A DNA stretch of 64,000 bases from Myroides albus (GCF_009711045.1 NZ_WMJX01000004.1:87413-151412); one strand, 5' to 3'; shown: positions 26,979 to 37,340, counted from the first letter of the stretch. Notes: generated from the sequence alone by a model not told the origin. Numbers and translations are program-made.

Positions 26979-27688
26979 GAATTATACCAGCGATAGATAT
27001 AATAGCAGGGCAGTGCGTTCGACTATCTAAGGGGGATTATAACACCTCTAAAGTGTATAATACCAGTGCAGTGGAAGTGGCAAAACAGTTTGAAGATGCA
27101 GGAATTGAGTATCTACACGTAGTGGATCTAGATGGTGCTAAGTCGAGCCAAATAATGAATGCTAAGGTATTAGAAGAGATAGCTACTCAAACCAATCTAC
27201 AGATAGACTTCGGTGGAGGTATTAAGAAGGATGAAGATATCATTACTGCTTTTAATAGCGGTGCTAAGCAAGTGACTGTAGGAAGTATAGCAGCGACTAA
27301 GCCAGAACTATTCTTAAGGTGGTTAGATGCTTATGGAAGTGAGAAAGTAATATTGGGAGCAGATTGTAAGCAACGCAAGATTATGACTCAAGGATGGTTA
27401 GACTCTGCCGATACAGACGTTTTAGAGTTTATCCAGTCGTATGAGCAGAGAGGGGTGTCTTATACCATAGTCACTGATATAGAAAAAGACGGAATGCTAA
27501 GCGGACCTGCCATAGAGCTGTATAAAGAGATTATAGCGAATACAGAAGTTAAGTTGATCGCTAGTGGAGGGTTAACTACTGTAGCCGAATTGTACAAGCT
27601 AAAAGAGATAGGCTGTGAAGCAGTAATCATAGGCAAAGCTATTTATGAAGGAAAGATAACCTTAAAAGAGTTGAGTGAATTATGCTAA
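26975..27688 (+). CDS. hisA: ProFAR isomerase
   Basis: A 237-residue TIM barrel that opens the ribose of ProFAR. The general acid/base aspartates are in MRIIPAIDI (Asp8) and [11 protein letters not shown]; phosphate-binding loops are GGGIKKDED and ASGGLTTV. It overlaps both neighbours by a few bases within the his operon. Confidence 0.96.
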   Translation: MRIIPAIDIIAGQCVRLSKGDYNTSKVYNTSAVEVAKQFEDAGIEYLHVVDLDGAKSSQIMNAKVLEEIATQTNLQIDFGGGIKKDEDIITAFNSGAKQVTVGSIAATKPELFLRWLDAYGSEKVILGADCKQRKIMTQGWLDSADTDVLEFIQSYEQRGVSYTIVTDIEKDGMLSGPAIELYKEIIANTEVKLIASGGLTTVAELYKLKEIGCEAVIIGKAIYEGKITLKELSELC

Positions 27689-28434
27689 AGAAGAGAATAA
27701 TAGCCTGTATGGATATTCAGAATGGCCAGGTGGTCAAAGGGATTAACTTCGTTGATATACAGCGAGCTGGTGATCCTATAACATTGGCAAAACGCTATGT
27801 AGTGGAGGGCGTAGATGAATTAGTCTTTTTAGATATCACTGCTACAATCGAGAATAGAAAGACATTAATTGGTTTAGTAAATGAGATCGCGAGTCAGATA
27901 AATATACCATTTACAGTAGGAGGAGGGATTAGCACTAAAGAACAGGCGATCGAATTAGTTAGGTCAGGTGCGGATAAGGTAAGTGTTAATTCTGCTGTGA
28001 TTAAAAGACCAGAACTAGTTAGCGAAATAGCACAAGGCCTAGGTAATCAGTGCGCTGTTGTAGCTATAGATACAAAATACGAAGATGGAGAGTGGTGGGT
28101 ATACAGTGCAGGCGGGCGTATTAAAACAGATCTTAAGACTGTAGAGTGGGCAAGAGAAGTAGAGCGCTTAGGGGCAGGCGAAATATTATTAACTTCTATG
28201 AATAATGACGGTACAAAAGACGGTTTTGCACTGGATATTACAGCTGAGGTAGCCAAGGAAGTGAATATTCCTGTGATTGCTTCAGGTGGTGCAGGTGCTA
28301 TAGAACACTTCACACAGGTATTCACTCAGACGCAAGCGACAGGTGCCTTAGCAGCGAGTATTTTTCACTATGCAGAAGTAGGTATACCAGAGTTAAAGCA
28401 GGCGTTAAAAACAAATAATATAAGTGTAAGATGA
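27682..28434 (+). CDS. hisF: Imidazole glycerol phosphate synthase, cyclase subunit
   Basis: A 250-residue TIM barrel paralogous to HisA that forms IGP and AICAR from PRFAR and the ammonia supplied by HisH. Catalytic aspartates are in [14 protein letters not shown] (Asp11) and [13 protein letters not shown]; phosphate loops are VGGGIST and ASGGAGA. It overlaps hisA by 7 bases and hisIE by 4 bases. Confidence 0.97.
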   Translation: MLKKRIIACMDIQNGQVVKGINFVDIQRAGDPITLAKRYVVEGVDELVFLDITATIENRKTLIGLVNEIASQINIPFTVGGGISTKEQAIELVRSGADKVSVNSAVIKRPELVSEIAQGLGNQCAVVAIDTKYEDGEWWVYSAGGRIKTDLKTVEWAREVERLGAGEILLTSMNNDGTKDGFALDITAEVAKEVNIPVIASGGAGAIEHFTQVFTQTQATGALAASIFHYAEVGIPELKQALKTNNISVR

Positions 28435-29027
28435 AATTAAATATCAATTTTAATAAAGGAAATGGGTTAGTACCTGTGATTATTCAGGATAAAGATTCTA
28501 TGCAAGTATTGATGCAAGGATATATGAATGAAAAGGCCTACCAACAGACAATCACACAGGGAAAAGTAACGTTCTACAGTCGTACTAAGAATAGGCTTTG
28601 GACCAAAGGAGAAACCTCAGGAAATTATTTATTGGTCAAAGATATTAAGACGGACTGTGACCAGGACTGCCTTTTGATATCCGTAGAGGCAGTAGGAGCA
28701 ACATGTCATACAGGAACTACTTCTTGTTTTGGAGAAATGGCAGACAAAGGCTTTGTCTATCAATTAGAACAAATCATCAGTGAGCGAATAGATGATAATA
28801 TAGAGTCATCATATACCAATCAACTTTACAAAAGAGGTATAAACAAGGTAGCTCAAAAAGTAGGGGAAGAAGCAGTTGAGTTAGTTATCGAAGCTAAAGA
28901 TGACAATGATGATTTGTTTAAGAATGAAGCAGCAGATTTATTGTACCACTATTTAATCCTTTTAAAGGCAAAAGGTTTTATGCTAAGTGACATAGAGGCT
29001 GTATTAAAACAAAGACACACAAAATAA
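28431..29027 (+). CDS. hisIE: Bifunctional PRA-CH / PRA-PH
   Basis: A 198-residue fusion of phosphoribosyl-AMP cyclohydrolase (about 1-105, zinc ligands in TDCDQDCLL and ATCHTG) with phosphoribosyl-ATP pyrophosphatase (about 110-198, helical, VAQKVGEEAVELVIEAK and NEAADLLYHY). It supplies steps 2 and 3 of the pathway and is the last gene of the operon before a strong terminator. Confidence 0.96.
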   Translation: MKLNINFNKGNGLVPVIIQDKDSMQVLMQGYMNEKAYQQTITQGKVTFYSRTKNRLWTKGETSGNYLLVKDIKTDCDQDCLLISVEAVGATCHTGTTSCFGEMADKGFVYQLEQIISERIDDNIESSYTNQLYKRGINKVAQKVGEEAVELVIEAKDDNDDLFKNEAADLLYHYLILLKAKGFMLSDIEAVLKQRHTK

Positions 29028-29074
29028 GTGTATTGTTATAAATACTCTGTGAACAAGAACAAGGTAATACAAAT

Positions 29075-29103
29075 AACAAAGCCTCCCATTAGGAGGCTTT
29101 GTT
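29075..29103. terminator. Bidirectional terminator, his operon / purL
   Basis: A perfect 12-base stem AACAAAGCCTCC with GGAGGCTTTGTT and loop CATTA, between the convergent hisIE and purL genes. Each arm provides a short T-rich tail on one strand. Confidence 0.88.
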
Positions 29104-29120
29104 GTATGTAAGCTATTTGA

Positions 29121-32100
29121 TTATTTAGCGTTGTTTGCTTCAATCCACTCGCGTGCATTAACGAATGCTTCCATCCAAGGAGAAACTTCATCTTTTCTTC
29201 CTTCTGGATAGTTAGCCCAGTGCCATTGGAATAATGAACGCTCGATGTGAGGCATCATTACTAAGTGGCGTCCTGTTGTATCACACATCATAGCAGTGTT
29301 AAAGTCAGAACCATTAGGGTTAGCAGGGTAAGCCTCATAGGCATACTTCGCTACGATATTGTATTTATCTTCTGTCTCAGGTAAGTTGAATTTACCTTCT
29401 CCATGAGAAACCCATACTCCTAAAGTACTTCCTTTTAAAGTTGAAAGCATAATAGAGTTGTTCTCTTGAATAGTTACAGAAGTAAAGATACTCTCGTGTT
29501 TTTGAGATTCGTTATGTTGCATCTTACCGTGTACTTCGTGCTCAGGATTGATTAATTCTAATTCCATAAACAACTGACACCCGTTACAGATACCTACAGA
29601 TAAAGTGTCCTGACGAGCAAAGAAGTTTTTCAATGCTGTATTTGCTTTCTCATTGTACATAAATGCACCAGCCCATCCTTTTGCAGATCCTAATACGTCA
29701 GAGTTAGAGAATCCACCTACAGCTCCGATAAATTGGATATCTTCAAGCGTTTCTCTACCTGAAATAAGGTCTGTCATGTGAACGTCTTTTACATCAAAAC
29801 CAGCTAAGAACATTGCATTAGCAACCTCTCTTTCTGAGTTACTACCTTTCTCGCGGATAATAGCTGCTTTAGGTCTTGGTTTAGAAGCGTCAACTACAGG
29901 TTTTTTACCGTCAAACTGAGTTGGGAAACTGAAGTTTAAAGGTTGTTCTTTATAGTTGTTATAACGATCTGCGGCCTTGTTATTCTTTGTTTGTTTTTGG
30001 TCTAATAAATAAGACGTTTTCATCCAAGTATCTCTAATAGCAGGTACGCTAAATGCGAAGTGATCTGATCCATTAGTGAATGATACTTTCTCATCAGTAG
30101 TAACCGTACCGATCTTAACAGCTACAACTCCTTTAGCAGCTAATGCTTGTTCTAAAGTAGCGTCGTCTTTAGCTTGAACGATAAGCGCGATGTTTTCGTT
30201 AAACAATGCTTTTACGGTGTCTTTCTCGTTAAGAGCAGTCAAGTCATATTTAGCACCTAAGTTCACATCTGCAAACGTCATTTCTAAAAGAGAAGTAACT
30301 AAACCACCACTTCCGATATCGTGTCCAGCAGCGATTTGTTCGTTAGCTACTAATTCTTGAATAGCATTGAATGCATTTTTAAAGTAAGCCGCATCAGTGA
30401 TAGTAGGAACCTCTTGACCAATCTTGTTTAGTACTTGTGCAAAAGAAGAACCTCCCAATTTGAAGTTGTCTTTAGACAAGTTGATATAGTAAATAGAACC
30501 AGCGTTTTTCTTTAAAGTAGGTTCTACTATTTTAGTAATATCTGTACAGTTTGCTGCAGCAGAGATAATAACAGTACCAGGAGCAATAACTTCATCGTTA
30601 GGATACTTCTGCTTCATTGATAATGAATCTTTTCCTGTAGGGATATTGATCCCTAATTCGATAGCGAAGTCCGAACACGCTTTTACAGCTTTGTATAAAC
30701 GAGCATCTTCTCCAGCATTGTTACATGCCCACATCCAGTTTGCTGATAAAGAAACGTTTTTGATTCCTTCTTTAAGAGGAGCCCAAACGATATTAGATAA
30801 AGCCTCAGCAATAGCATTTCTACTTCCTGCAGCAGGATCTACGATAGCTACTACAGGAGCGTGTCCTACAGTAGTTGCGATACCTTCTTTACCTTTGTAA
30901 TCAAGTGCCATAGCACCTAAGTTATTTAATGGCAATTGTAATGGGCCTGTACATTGTTGTTTAGCCACACGACCTCCCACACAACGGTCTACTTTATTTG
31001 TCAACCAATCTTTAGAAGCTACAGCTTCTAATTGTAACAATTGGTTTAAGTATTCTTCTACTTTTGATACAGAGTAATCTAAATCAGCATATACACGGTT
31101 GATTGTTTGATCATCCATGATTGTCTTAGGAGAGCTTCCGAACATATCTTCGATAGCGAAGTCCATTGGTTTATCTCCTTTTGTTTTAGATTCTATCGTA
31201 AAGCGGTGATCATTAGTAATCTCACCAACAGTGTACATCGGAGCGCGTTCTCTTTCTGCAATTCTCGCTAAAGTATCGATGTCTTTTTGACCGATTACTA
31301 ATCCCATTCTTTCTTGAGACTCATTACCAATAATTTCTTTAGCAGATAGCGTAGGGTCACCCACAGGTAGAGCATCTAAGTTGATATTTCCACCTGTTTC
31401 TTCTACTAATTCAGAAAGACAGTTTAAGTGTCCACCTGCACCGTGATCGTGAATAGATACGATAGGGTTATGTTCAGCCTCTACCATCGCACGGATAGCA
31501 TTAGCAGCACGTTTTTGCATCTCTGGGTTAGAACGTTGGATAGCGTTTAACTCAATTCCAGAACCGAAAGCACCTGTATTAGCAGAAGATACTGCCGCAC
31601 CTCCCATACCGATTCTGTAGTTCTCACCACCTAAGATCACCACTTGGTCACCTTCAGTTGGTTTGTGTTTTAAAGCTTGGTCTAATTTACCGTATCCAAT
31701 ACCACCAGCTTGCATAATCACTTTGTCAAACCCTAATTTACGAGCGTCTTCTTCATGCTCGAATGTAAGGATAGACCCTGTGATTAAGGGTTGACCGAAT
31801 TTGTTACCAAAGTCAGAAGCACCATTAGAAGCTTTGATTAAGATATCGATAGGCGTTTGGTATAACCATGCTCTTTCGTCCATTGCTTGTTCCCATGGAC
31901 GGTTTTCTTCTAAGCGAGAGTATGATGTCATATAGATAGCAGTACCTGCTAACGGCAATGAACCTTGCCCACCAGCTAAACGGTCGCGTATCTCTCCTCC
32001 AGATCCTGTAGCAGCACCATTAAAAGGTTCTACAGTAGTAGGGAAGTTATGCGTTTCTGCTTTTAATGAAATAACAGAGTCAAACTCAGTCTCTGCATAG

Positions 32101-32792
32101 AAGTCAGGTTTGTCTGCCGATTTAGGAGCAAACTGCGTTACTTTAGGTCCTTTGACAAAAGCAACGTTATCTTTATAAGCCGAAACAATATCATTAGGAT
32201 TTGTCTCAGATGTTTTTCTAATTAATTTGAAAAGAGAAGTAGGTTGCTCTTCTCCGTCGATGATGAAGGTACCGTTAAATATTTTGTGACGGCAGTGTTC
32301 TGAGTTCACTTGTGAGAATCCGAATACCTCAGAGTCTGTAAGTTTACGTCCCAATTTAGTCGCTAAGTCATTTAGGTAAGTAATCTCTTCATCGTTTAAA
32401 GCTAAACCTTCTTGTGCGTTGTATTTAGCGATGTCCTCAATGTAGTTAATTGCTTCTGGAGCAATATTGATTGCAAAGATGTCTTGGTGTAGTGTTTCGA
32501 ACTCTTGTGATAACATTGGATCGAATGCTTCACAGTCTTCTGCTTTTACGAACTCTTCAATGCGAATAATTCCAGTGATTCCCATATTTTGAGTAATCTC
32601 TACAGCATTGGTACTCCATGGAGTAATCATCGTAGCACGTGGACCGACAAATTTAGCGTTGATTGTTTTCTCGTTGATGTGCTTGGCATTGCCAAATAAC
32701 CAGTTTAACTTTTGGATATCTTCATTAGATAAGTTGTTCTCCACCTGTACTGTGTAGAACTTTCTCGAAGGGTTTTCGAAGAAATGAATCAT
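29121..32792 (-). CDS. purL: Phosphoribosylformylglycinamidine synthase
   Basis: A 1223-residue single-chain enzyme of purine synthesis that converts FGAR, glutamine and ATP into FGAM. It has the large-form architecture: N-terminal domain, two PurM-like ATP-binding halves (SEHCRHKIFNG, KAETHNFPTTVEPFNGAATG, HDHGAGGHLNCLSEL; second half QQCTGPLQLPLNNLG) and a C-terminal glutaminase with the nucleophile in SVGICNGCQLFMEL. Gram-positive type split PurS/Q/L is absent. It has its own promoter and is not part of the gene cluster upstream. Confidence 0.97.
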   Translation of the reverse strand: MIHFFENPSRKFYTVQVENNLSNEDIQKLNWLFGNAKHINEKTINAKFVGPRATMITPWSTNAVEITQNMGITGIIRIEEFVKAEDCEAFDPMLSQEFETLHQDIFAINIAPEAINYIEDIAKYNAQEGLALNDEEITYLNDLATKLGRKLTDSEVFGFSQVNSEHCRHKIFNGTFIIDGEEQPTSLFKLIRKTSETNPNDIVSAYKDNVAFVKGPKVTQFAPKSADKPDFYAETEFDSVISLKAETHNFPTTVEPFNGAATGSGGEIRDRLAGGQGSLPLAGTAIYMTSYSRLEENRPWEQAMDERAWLYQTPIDILIKASNGASDFGNKFGQPLITGSILTFEHEEDARKLGFDKVIMQAGGIGYGKLDQALKHKPTEGDQVVILGGENYRIGMGGAAVSSANTGAFGSGIELNAIQRSNPEMQKRAANAIRAMVEAEHNPIVSIHDHGAGGHLNCLSELVEETGGNINLDALPVGDPTLSAKEIIGNESQERMGLVIGQKDIDTLARIAERERAPMYTVGEITNDHRFTIESKTKGDKPMDFAIEDMFGSSPKTIMDDQTINRVYADLDYSVSKVEEYLNQLLQLEAVASKDWLTNKVDRCVGGRVAKQQCTGPLQLPLNNLGAMALDYKGKEGIATTVGHAPVVAIVDPAAGSRNAIAEALSNIVWAPLKEGIKNVSLSANWMWACNNAGEDARLYKAVKACSDFAIELGINIPTGKDSLSMKQKYPNDEVIAPGTVIISAAANCTDITKIVEPTLKKNAGSIYYINLSKDNFKLGGSSFAQVLNKIGQEVPTITDAAYFKNAFNAIQELVANEQIAAGHDIGSGGLVTSLLEMTFADVNLGAKYDLTALNEKDTVKALFNENIALIVQAKDDATLEQALAAKGVVAVKIGTVTTDEKVSFTNGSDHFAFSVPAIRDTWMKTSYLLDQKQTKNNKAADRYNNYKEQPLNFSFPTQFDGKKPVVDASKPRPKAAIIREKGSNSEREVANAMFLAGFDVKDVHMTDLISGRETLEDIQFIGAVGGFSNSDVLGSAKGWAGAFMYNEKANTALKNFFARQDTLSVGICNGCQLFMELELINPEHEVHGKMQHNESQKHESIFTSVTIQENNSIMLSTLKGSTLGVWVSHGEGKFNLPETEDKYNIVAKYAYEAYPANPNGSDFNTAMMCDTTGRHLVMMPHIERSLFQWHWANYPEGRKDEVSPWMEAFVNAREWIEANNAK

Positions 32793-32826
32793 TGCGTTAA
32801 GAATATTTAGTTGTTGTTGTAATGCA

Positions 32827-32834
32827 CAAAAATA
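32827..32834 (-). promoter_or_regulatory. -7 element of the purL promoter
   Basis: Read on the minus strand, TATTTTTG matches TAnnTTTG and lies 35 bases before the purL start codon. No clear riboswitch fold was seen in this short leader. Confidence 0.55.
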
Positions 32835-32921
32835 GACTAAAAAATAAGATTTTGAAAATTAATGTTTCAATGGACTTAAAAAGATAAAATTGCCTTTTAC
32901 TATAGCTAAAAAGCTTGTATA

Positions 32922-32957
32922 AAAAAAGGTTTCAGACTCAAGCCTAAAACCTTTTTT
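32922..32957 (-). terminator. Terminator after the glycosyltransferase cluster
   Basis: An 11-base stem AAAAAAGGTTT with AAACCTTTTTT plus an inner AG/CT, ending 8 bases from the stop of the last glycosyltransferase gene. T-runs on both strands would allow termination either way. Confidence 0.8.
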
Positions 32958-32964
32958 ACTATGA

Positions 32965-33729
32965 TTATTTTTCAATATTATTTCGAAGCATCCACAGTTT
33001 TACATACCTTAAAAAGGTAGCATAACCATTTAAAAATGACAAGATAAGTCCTGGTATTCCATCTCTAAAACCTTGTTTTAAAAAATAGTGTTTTAAAAAA
33101 CGCAATCCTGGTTTTAAAATAAAGTGAAAGAAGGTCAGCTTGCCTGTTTTTAGGTTGTAATCTTCTGCTTGTAATGTTGCATAGTGACTTAATTTCTGTA
33201 CGTGAAAGTCAAAACCCCTATAGGTATTGTGATAGAGTTTATTCTTTAGAAAACCTATTTGGCCTTCCACTTGTAAATTCTCGTGAACTTTATTTACATA
33301 AAAACTATTGTCTTTTTTAAAAAGGCGAACTACTTTGTCATTCTGATATCCTGAATAATTAATTGGTCTTTCAAAAAAGTAATTACGTCTAAAAACCCAG
33401 TAAGCTTGATATTGATTTTGTTTGTTGTTTTTAAAGAGTTCGATTATTTCTTCTCTTAATTCTGCAGTTAATTGTTCATCTGCATCTAATAATAAAACCC
33501 ATTCTGTGTCTATTTGTGTGATAGCCCAGTTTTTTTGATCGGAGTAGTTATCAAATTTTCTTGTTAACACTTTTGCTCCTAACTCTGTTGCTATCTCTAC
33601 AGTTTTATCCGTACTACAAGAATCGATTAAATAGACCTCTTCTACTATATCAATAGCAGATAAAATGCAGTCCCTAATTTTAGTTTCTTCATTTTTGGTT
33701 GGAATTAGAAGTGTTAGTTTGTTTTTCAT
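32965..33729 (-). CDS. Family 2 glycosyltransferase (WaaE/KdtX-like)
   Basis: A 254-residue GT-A enzyme. The start LTLLIPTKNEETKIRDCI and the metal/nucleotide site LLLDADEQLT are visible, and the C-terminal part (LKHYFLKQGFRDGIPGLIL) is an amphipathic membrane-contact region found in lipopolysaccharide core glucosyltransferases of the WaaE/KdtX type. It is a paralogue of the next gene upstream and 56 bases from it. A role in surface glycolipid assembly is inferred from the family and from the neighbouring LTA-synthase-like gene. Confidence 0.85.
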   Translation of the reverse strand: MKNKLTLLIPTKNEETKIRDCILSAIDIVEEVYLIDSCSTDKTVEIATELGAKVLTRKFDNYSDQKNWAITQIDTEWVLLLDADEQLTAELREEIIELFKNNKQNQYQAYWVFRRNYFFERPINYSGYQNDKVVRLFKKDNSFYVNKVHENLQVEGQIGFLKNKLYHNTYRGFDFHVQKLSHYATLQAEDYNLKTGKLTFFHFILKPGLRFLKHYFLKQGFRDGIPGLILSFLNGYATFLRYVKLWMLRNNIEK

Positions 33730-33785
33730 TTTATTTGGTCCCTACTTTATAAAATAGCTATCTGTTTAATATAACTTTATGTGAT

Positions 33786-34535
33786 TTATTTTATTGCTCT
33801 ATGTAAATTGATTAACTTGACATACTTCATGAAAGAAAAGAAAGATTGTATTAAGGAAAATGCAAAACCATCAATTCCGTTAAGAATGCCTTTTTTGAAG
33901 AAATAACATCTCACAAAAGCAACTGTTCCATTTAAAATAGGTTTAAAAGCCGAGACTTTTTTTCCTTTTTCAAATAATTGTTGTGCAGCCCAAGTAGAAT
34001 ATTGATTCTTCTTGTCTATTACTTGTTTGTAAGATTCCCACCCATAGTGCAAGATGTGTACATTAACGCTTTTTTCATTGGTAGCGATAATGTATTGATG
34101 AGCCATATGATCTGAAGGAAAAGCTGTTTTTTTATTAAAAAAGCGAACTTTTGAATCGGGATACCATCCAGAGAAATTAATAAGTTTGTTTCCTAAGAAA
34201 TTTTTGACTCTAAATTTATAGGCATCAATGGTGCTGTTTTCATATTCTTTTTTGCGAATAAATGCTAAAGCATCCTCGTCTAAGAACTCATCAGCATCTA
34301 AGTTCATTATCCAGTCATTTTTACAATATTGCAAACCATACGTTCGTTGTGGACCATCACCTAAGTATGCTTGCAAATAAACTTTTGCTCCTTTGCTCTT
34401 TGCTATTTCGACTGTTTTATCTGTGCTATTTGAATCAATGATGATTACCTCTTCACAGTACTGAAATAATGAATCTAAACACTTTCCAATGTTTTTTTCC
34501 TCATTAAATGTTATTACTAATCCAGTTATTGGCAT
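33786..34535 (-). CDS. Family 2 glycosyltransferase
   Basis: A 249-residue GT-A transferase with the N-terminal GLVITFNEEKNIGKCLDSL, EVIIIDSNSTDKTVEIA and the DxD-type site MNLDADEFLDED. The C-terminus (YFFKKGILNGIDGFAFSL) matches the same position of the downstream paralogue. The two probably add consecutive sugars to a cell-surface glycan. It follows the membrane phosphotransferase gene by 51 bases. Confidence 0.85.
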   Translation of the reverse strand: MPITGLVITFNEEKNIGKCLDSLFQYCEEVIIIDSNSTDKTVEIAKSKGAKVYLQAYLGDGPQRTYGLQYCKNDWIMNLDADEFLDEDALAFIRKKEYENSTIDAYKFRVKNFLGNKLINFSGWYPDSKVRFFNKKTAFPSDHMAHQYIIATNEKSVNVHILHYGWESYKQVIDKKNQYSTWAAQQLFEKGKKVSAFKPILNGTVAFVRCYFFKKGILNGIDGFAFSLIQSFFSFMKYVKLINLHRAIK

Positions 34536-34586
34536 AATTGTTCGTTGTATATAAGCTGTATAAAGATAGTGTTAATGTTGTAATTT

Positions 34587-36449
34587 TTAATCTATGGTAA
34601 GTTGATTATTTTTTACTCTAAAATTAAATGATTGTATGTAAGCTTTGATGAAATCTTCCATTTGTTTTAGAACCTCTAATTCAGTATTCATTAGATTGTT
34701 CTTAAGTAATGGATCTGTTTTCCAATTGTATAATCCCAATGTTTTCTTTCCATCAAAAGCTAAGTAATAATCGCCTTTTTCGTAGTTGTATATATTGTCT
34801 AAGTAGTTAACAACAAAATCTTGCTCTGATTTATACGATTTACCATAAGTAACTATTTTGGTGTTAATTTGCAGATAATCCATTAAACTTGGCAAGATAT
34901 CAATCTGTTGAAAGTTCTTTTCTACTTTTTCTATTGAAAGACTTTCGTCTCCAGGTGCAAAAAATAAGATTGGAACTCTGAACTTACCTACATTAGTTTT
35001 CCAATGGTCTTCCTTGGGTTCTGAGCAAGTGTGATCAGCTGTAATAACAAAGATTGTGTTGTTGTACCACTCTTTAGTTTTAGCTGTTTCAAAGAATTTC
35101 TTCAAGGAGTAGTCTGCATAGGCAATAGATTCGTGAATGTCAGCATTTCCCTTTGGAAATTTCCCTTTGTATTTCTCAGGTATGGTATAGGGGTTGTGTG
35201 ATGAAATTGTAAATAAAGTCGTAAAAAAAGGCTTTTTAAACTCATCTAGTTTTTTTGCATAAAACTGTAAGAACTCTTCATCGAATATTCCCCATGCACC
35301 ATCGAATGCCTCTGGACCTTGATATTCATTCTTTCCATAATACTCATCAAATCCCGCCACATTTGCATATTGGTCAAAGTTTTGACTTCCGTTAAATGCT
35401 CCATGGAAGAAAGCGGTGTGATAACCATTTTCTTTTAAGATTTTGGGTAGGGTATATACATCGTTTAGTGCATAGCTCGATGATATAAAGGTTCTGTTCA
35501 TTAAACTTGGAATGCTTGAGATAGCTGAAGGTACAGCATCTATAGAAACTTTACCATTGGCAAAAGCATTTTCAAAGAAATGACTGTTTTGTGCTAAAGA
35601 GTCCATAAAAGGAGTTAAGCCTCTGTGCATGGTTTCTCTACCAAAACTCTCCACTATTAATAGGACAACATTCTTTTTATTTATGCTATCATACTTGAAT
35701 TCTTGTATAGGATTAAAGACTTTATTTAGTTCGCTATCAGTGAAAAATTGTACTTCTTCCAAGACCTCACTTTTCCCCATTGTCTTGATAACAGAGAAAG
35801 GTGTGTTTAAGACAAGTGCTGTGTTTTTTAGCCCACCGTACTGAGAAGCATCTACTAATCTTATGGGTTTATGCTGTAAACCACCACGGCCTAAAACAAG
35901 CATAATACCTATAACTAATATTGCTATAATGATATCTTTTACGTTGATATAACTTCTTTTTATTTTGTAATCTATCTTTCTGTAAATCAACCAAAAAATA
36001 AAGAAAGATAAAAACATGAATAGTGGTATCCACCAATAATCAACAATAAAGTTTTTTAGTAGACCTGGTATTTCTTGCTCCATTCCAGTAGCTGTAATGA
36101 AGGCATAAGAACTACGGCGACCAATGAATTTAAAGTATTCGTAATCTACGTAGTTCAAGCATAGAAAGAAAATATTGACTAAGTAAAAACTGTAAAATAA
36201 GAATTGTTGGTAACCTGCTCTGGTTTGAAATTTACCTGGAAAGATATGAAGTAGGGCAAAAGCCATATTTAAAAATCCCAGCGCAGCAAGGTCAAATCGC
36301 AATCCACCTATAAATACTTTCCAATCCCATGGATCTAACAAGTGACTGTTATAGAAATAGAACCCTATTCTACATACTTGATAGAAGATAAAGATTAAAG
36401 CAAATCTTTTGAAAAATAAAATACAATTTTGAGAAAGAAGTTTACTCAT
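34587..36449 (-). CDS. LTA-synthase-like membrane phosphotransferase
   Basis: A 620-residue protein with about five N-terminal transmembrane segments (residues 10-210) and a large periplasmic alkaline-phosphatase/sulfatase-fold domain (about 250-560). Motifs include NVVLLIVESFGRETM (metal Glu), GKVSIDAVPSAISSIPS (candidate nucleophile Ser), HGAFNGSQNF, SSHNPYTIPEKY and FVITADHTCSE. The family transfers phosphoglycerol or phosphoethanolamine to polymers or lipids. Bacteroidota have no lipoteichoic acid, so the acceptor is probably an outer-membrane lipid or glycan. It clusters with two glycosyltransferases. Confidence 0.85.
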   Translation of the reverse strand: MSKLLSQNCILFFKRFALIFIFYQVCRIGFYFYNSHLLDPWDWKVFIGGLRFDLAALGFLNMAFALLHIFPGKFQTRAGYQQFLFYSFYLVNIFFLCLNYVDYEYFKFIGRRSSYAFITATGMEQEIPGLLKNFIVDYWWIPLFMFLSFFIFWLIYRKIDYKIKRSYINVKDIIIAILVIGIMLVLGRGGLQHKPIRLVDASQYGGLKNTALVLNTPFSVIKTMGKSEVLEEVQFFTDSELNKVFNPIQEFKYDSINKKNVVLLIVESFGRETMHRGLTPFMDSLAQNSHFFENAFANGKVSIDAVPSAISSIPSLMNRTFISSSYALNDVYTLPKILKENGYHTAFFHGAFNGSQNFDQYANVAGFDEYYGKNEYQGPEAFDGAWGIFDEEFLQFYAKKLDEFKKPFFTTLFTISSHNPYTIPEKYKGKFPKGNADIHESIAYADYSLKKFFETAKTKEWYNNTIFVITADHTCSEPKEDHWKTNVGKFRVPILFFAPGDESLSIEKVEKNFQQIDILPSLMDYLQINTKIVTYGKSYKSEQDFVVNYLDNIYNYEKGDYYLAFDGKKTLGLYNWKTDPLLKNNLMNTELEVLKQMEDFIKAYIQSFNFRVKNNQLTID

Positions 36450-36478
36450 GATATTTGATTAATAATTTGTAATAAATT

Positions 36479-36508
36479 AAAACAGAGTACCCGTAAGTAC
36501 TCTGTTTT
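36479..36508 (-). terminator. Terminator after dapD
   Basis: A perfect 12-base stem AAAACAGAGTAC with GTACTCTGTTTT and 6-base loop, 17 bases from the dapD stop. It separates dapD from the membrane phosphotransferase gene. Confidence 0.85.
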
Positions 36509-36524
36509 AACAGATGTAACATGA

Positions 36525-37340
36525 TTATACAGCTACATTATACTCTCTTAAGGCATCGTTTAACGATGTCTTTAAATCCGTTGATGCTTTGCGTGTTCCA
36601 ATTATTAAAGCACACGGCACTTGATATTCACCAGCAGGGAATTTCTTTGTATACGAACCCGGTATCACTACAGAGCGCTCTGGTACATATCCTTTTATTT
36701 CTTTAGGAGTATCTCCTGTTACATCTATAATTTTAGTAGACGCTGTCAGTACCACATTAGCACCTAATACAGCCTCTTTTCCTACTCGAACACCTTCTAC
36801 TACGATACAACGCGATCCGATAAATGCATTGTCTTCTATAATTACAGGAGCTGCCTGTAGGGGTTCTAGTACTCCTCCGATACCTACACCACCTGATAAG
36901 TGTACGTTCTTTCCAATTTGAGCACATGATCCTACTGTAGCCCATGTGTCTACCATCGTCCCCTGATCTACATAAGCACCTATATTCACATATGATGGCA
37001 TTAATATCACTCCAGCAGAAATATAGGCTCCATGACGAGCCACAGCATTAGGCACTACTCTGATTCCCTTTTCAGCATAATTCTTCTTCAGAGGCATTTT
37101 GTCGTGATATTCAAAGATACCAGCTTCTAAAGTTTCCATCTTTTGGATAGGGAAGTAAAGTACCACTGCCTTTTTTACCCATTCATTGATTTGCCATTCT
37201 GTTCCCTTAGGTTCAGCTACACGCAATTTACCACTGTCAATCAGCTCTATAACTTCACGAATAGTATTTTGAGTGTTTTGATCTTGTAAAAGTGAGCGGT
37301 CTTCCCACGCTTTTTCGATTACTTCTTGTAAGTGCGTCAT
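36525..37340 (-). CDS. dapD: Tetrahydrodipicolinate N-succinyltransferase
   Basis: A 271-residue trimeric enzyme of lysine and meso-diaminopimelate synthesis. The N-terminal helical domain (about 1-95) is followed by a left-handed beta-helix of hexapeptide repeats (AYISAGVILMPSYVNIGAYV, then CAQIGKNVHLSGGVGIGG and AFIGSRCIVVEG) and the C-terminal segment VPCALIIG. All family features are intact. It precedes no other dap gene; its upstream neighbour is an oxidoreductase 31 bases away on the same strand. Confidence 0.96.
   Translation of the reverse strand: MTHLQEVIEKAWEDRSLLQDQNTQNTIREVIELIDSGKLRVAEPKGTEWQINEWVKKAVVLYFPIQKMETLEAGIFEYHDKMPLKKNYAEKGIRVVPNAVARHGAYISAGVILMPSYVNIGAYVDQGTMVDTWATVGSCAQIGKNVHLSGGVGIGGVLEPLQAAPVIIEDNAFIGSRCIVVEGVRVGKEAVLGANVVLTASTKIIDVTGDTPKEIKGYVPERSVVIPGSYTKKFPAGEYQVPCALIIGTRKASTDLKTSLNDALREYNVAV

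Noticed and set aside
29075..29103. A purine riboswitch upstream of purL
   Set aside because: This structure lies after the 3' end of purL, and the purL leader at 32793-32834 is too short to hold one.
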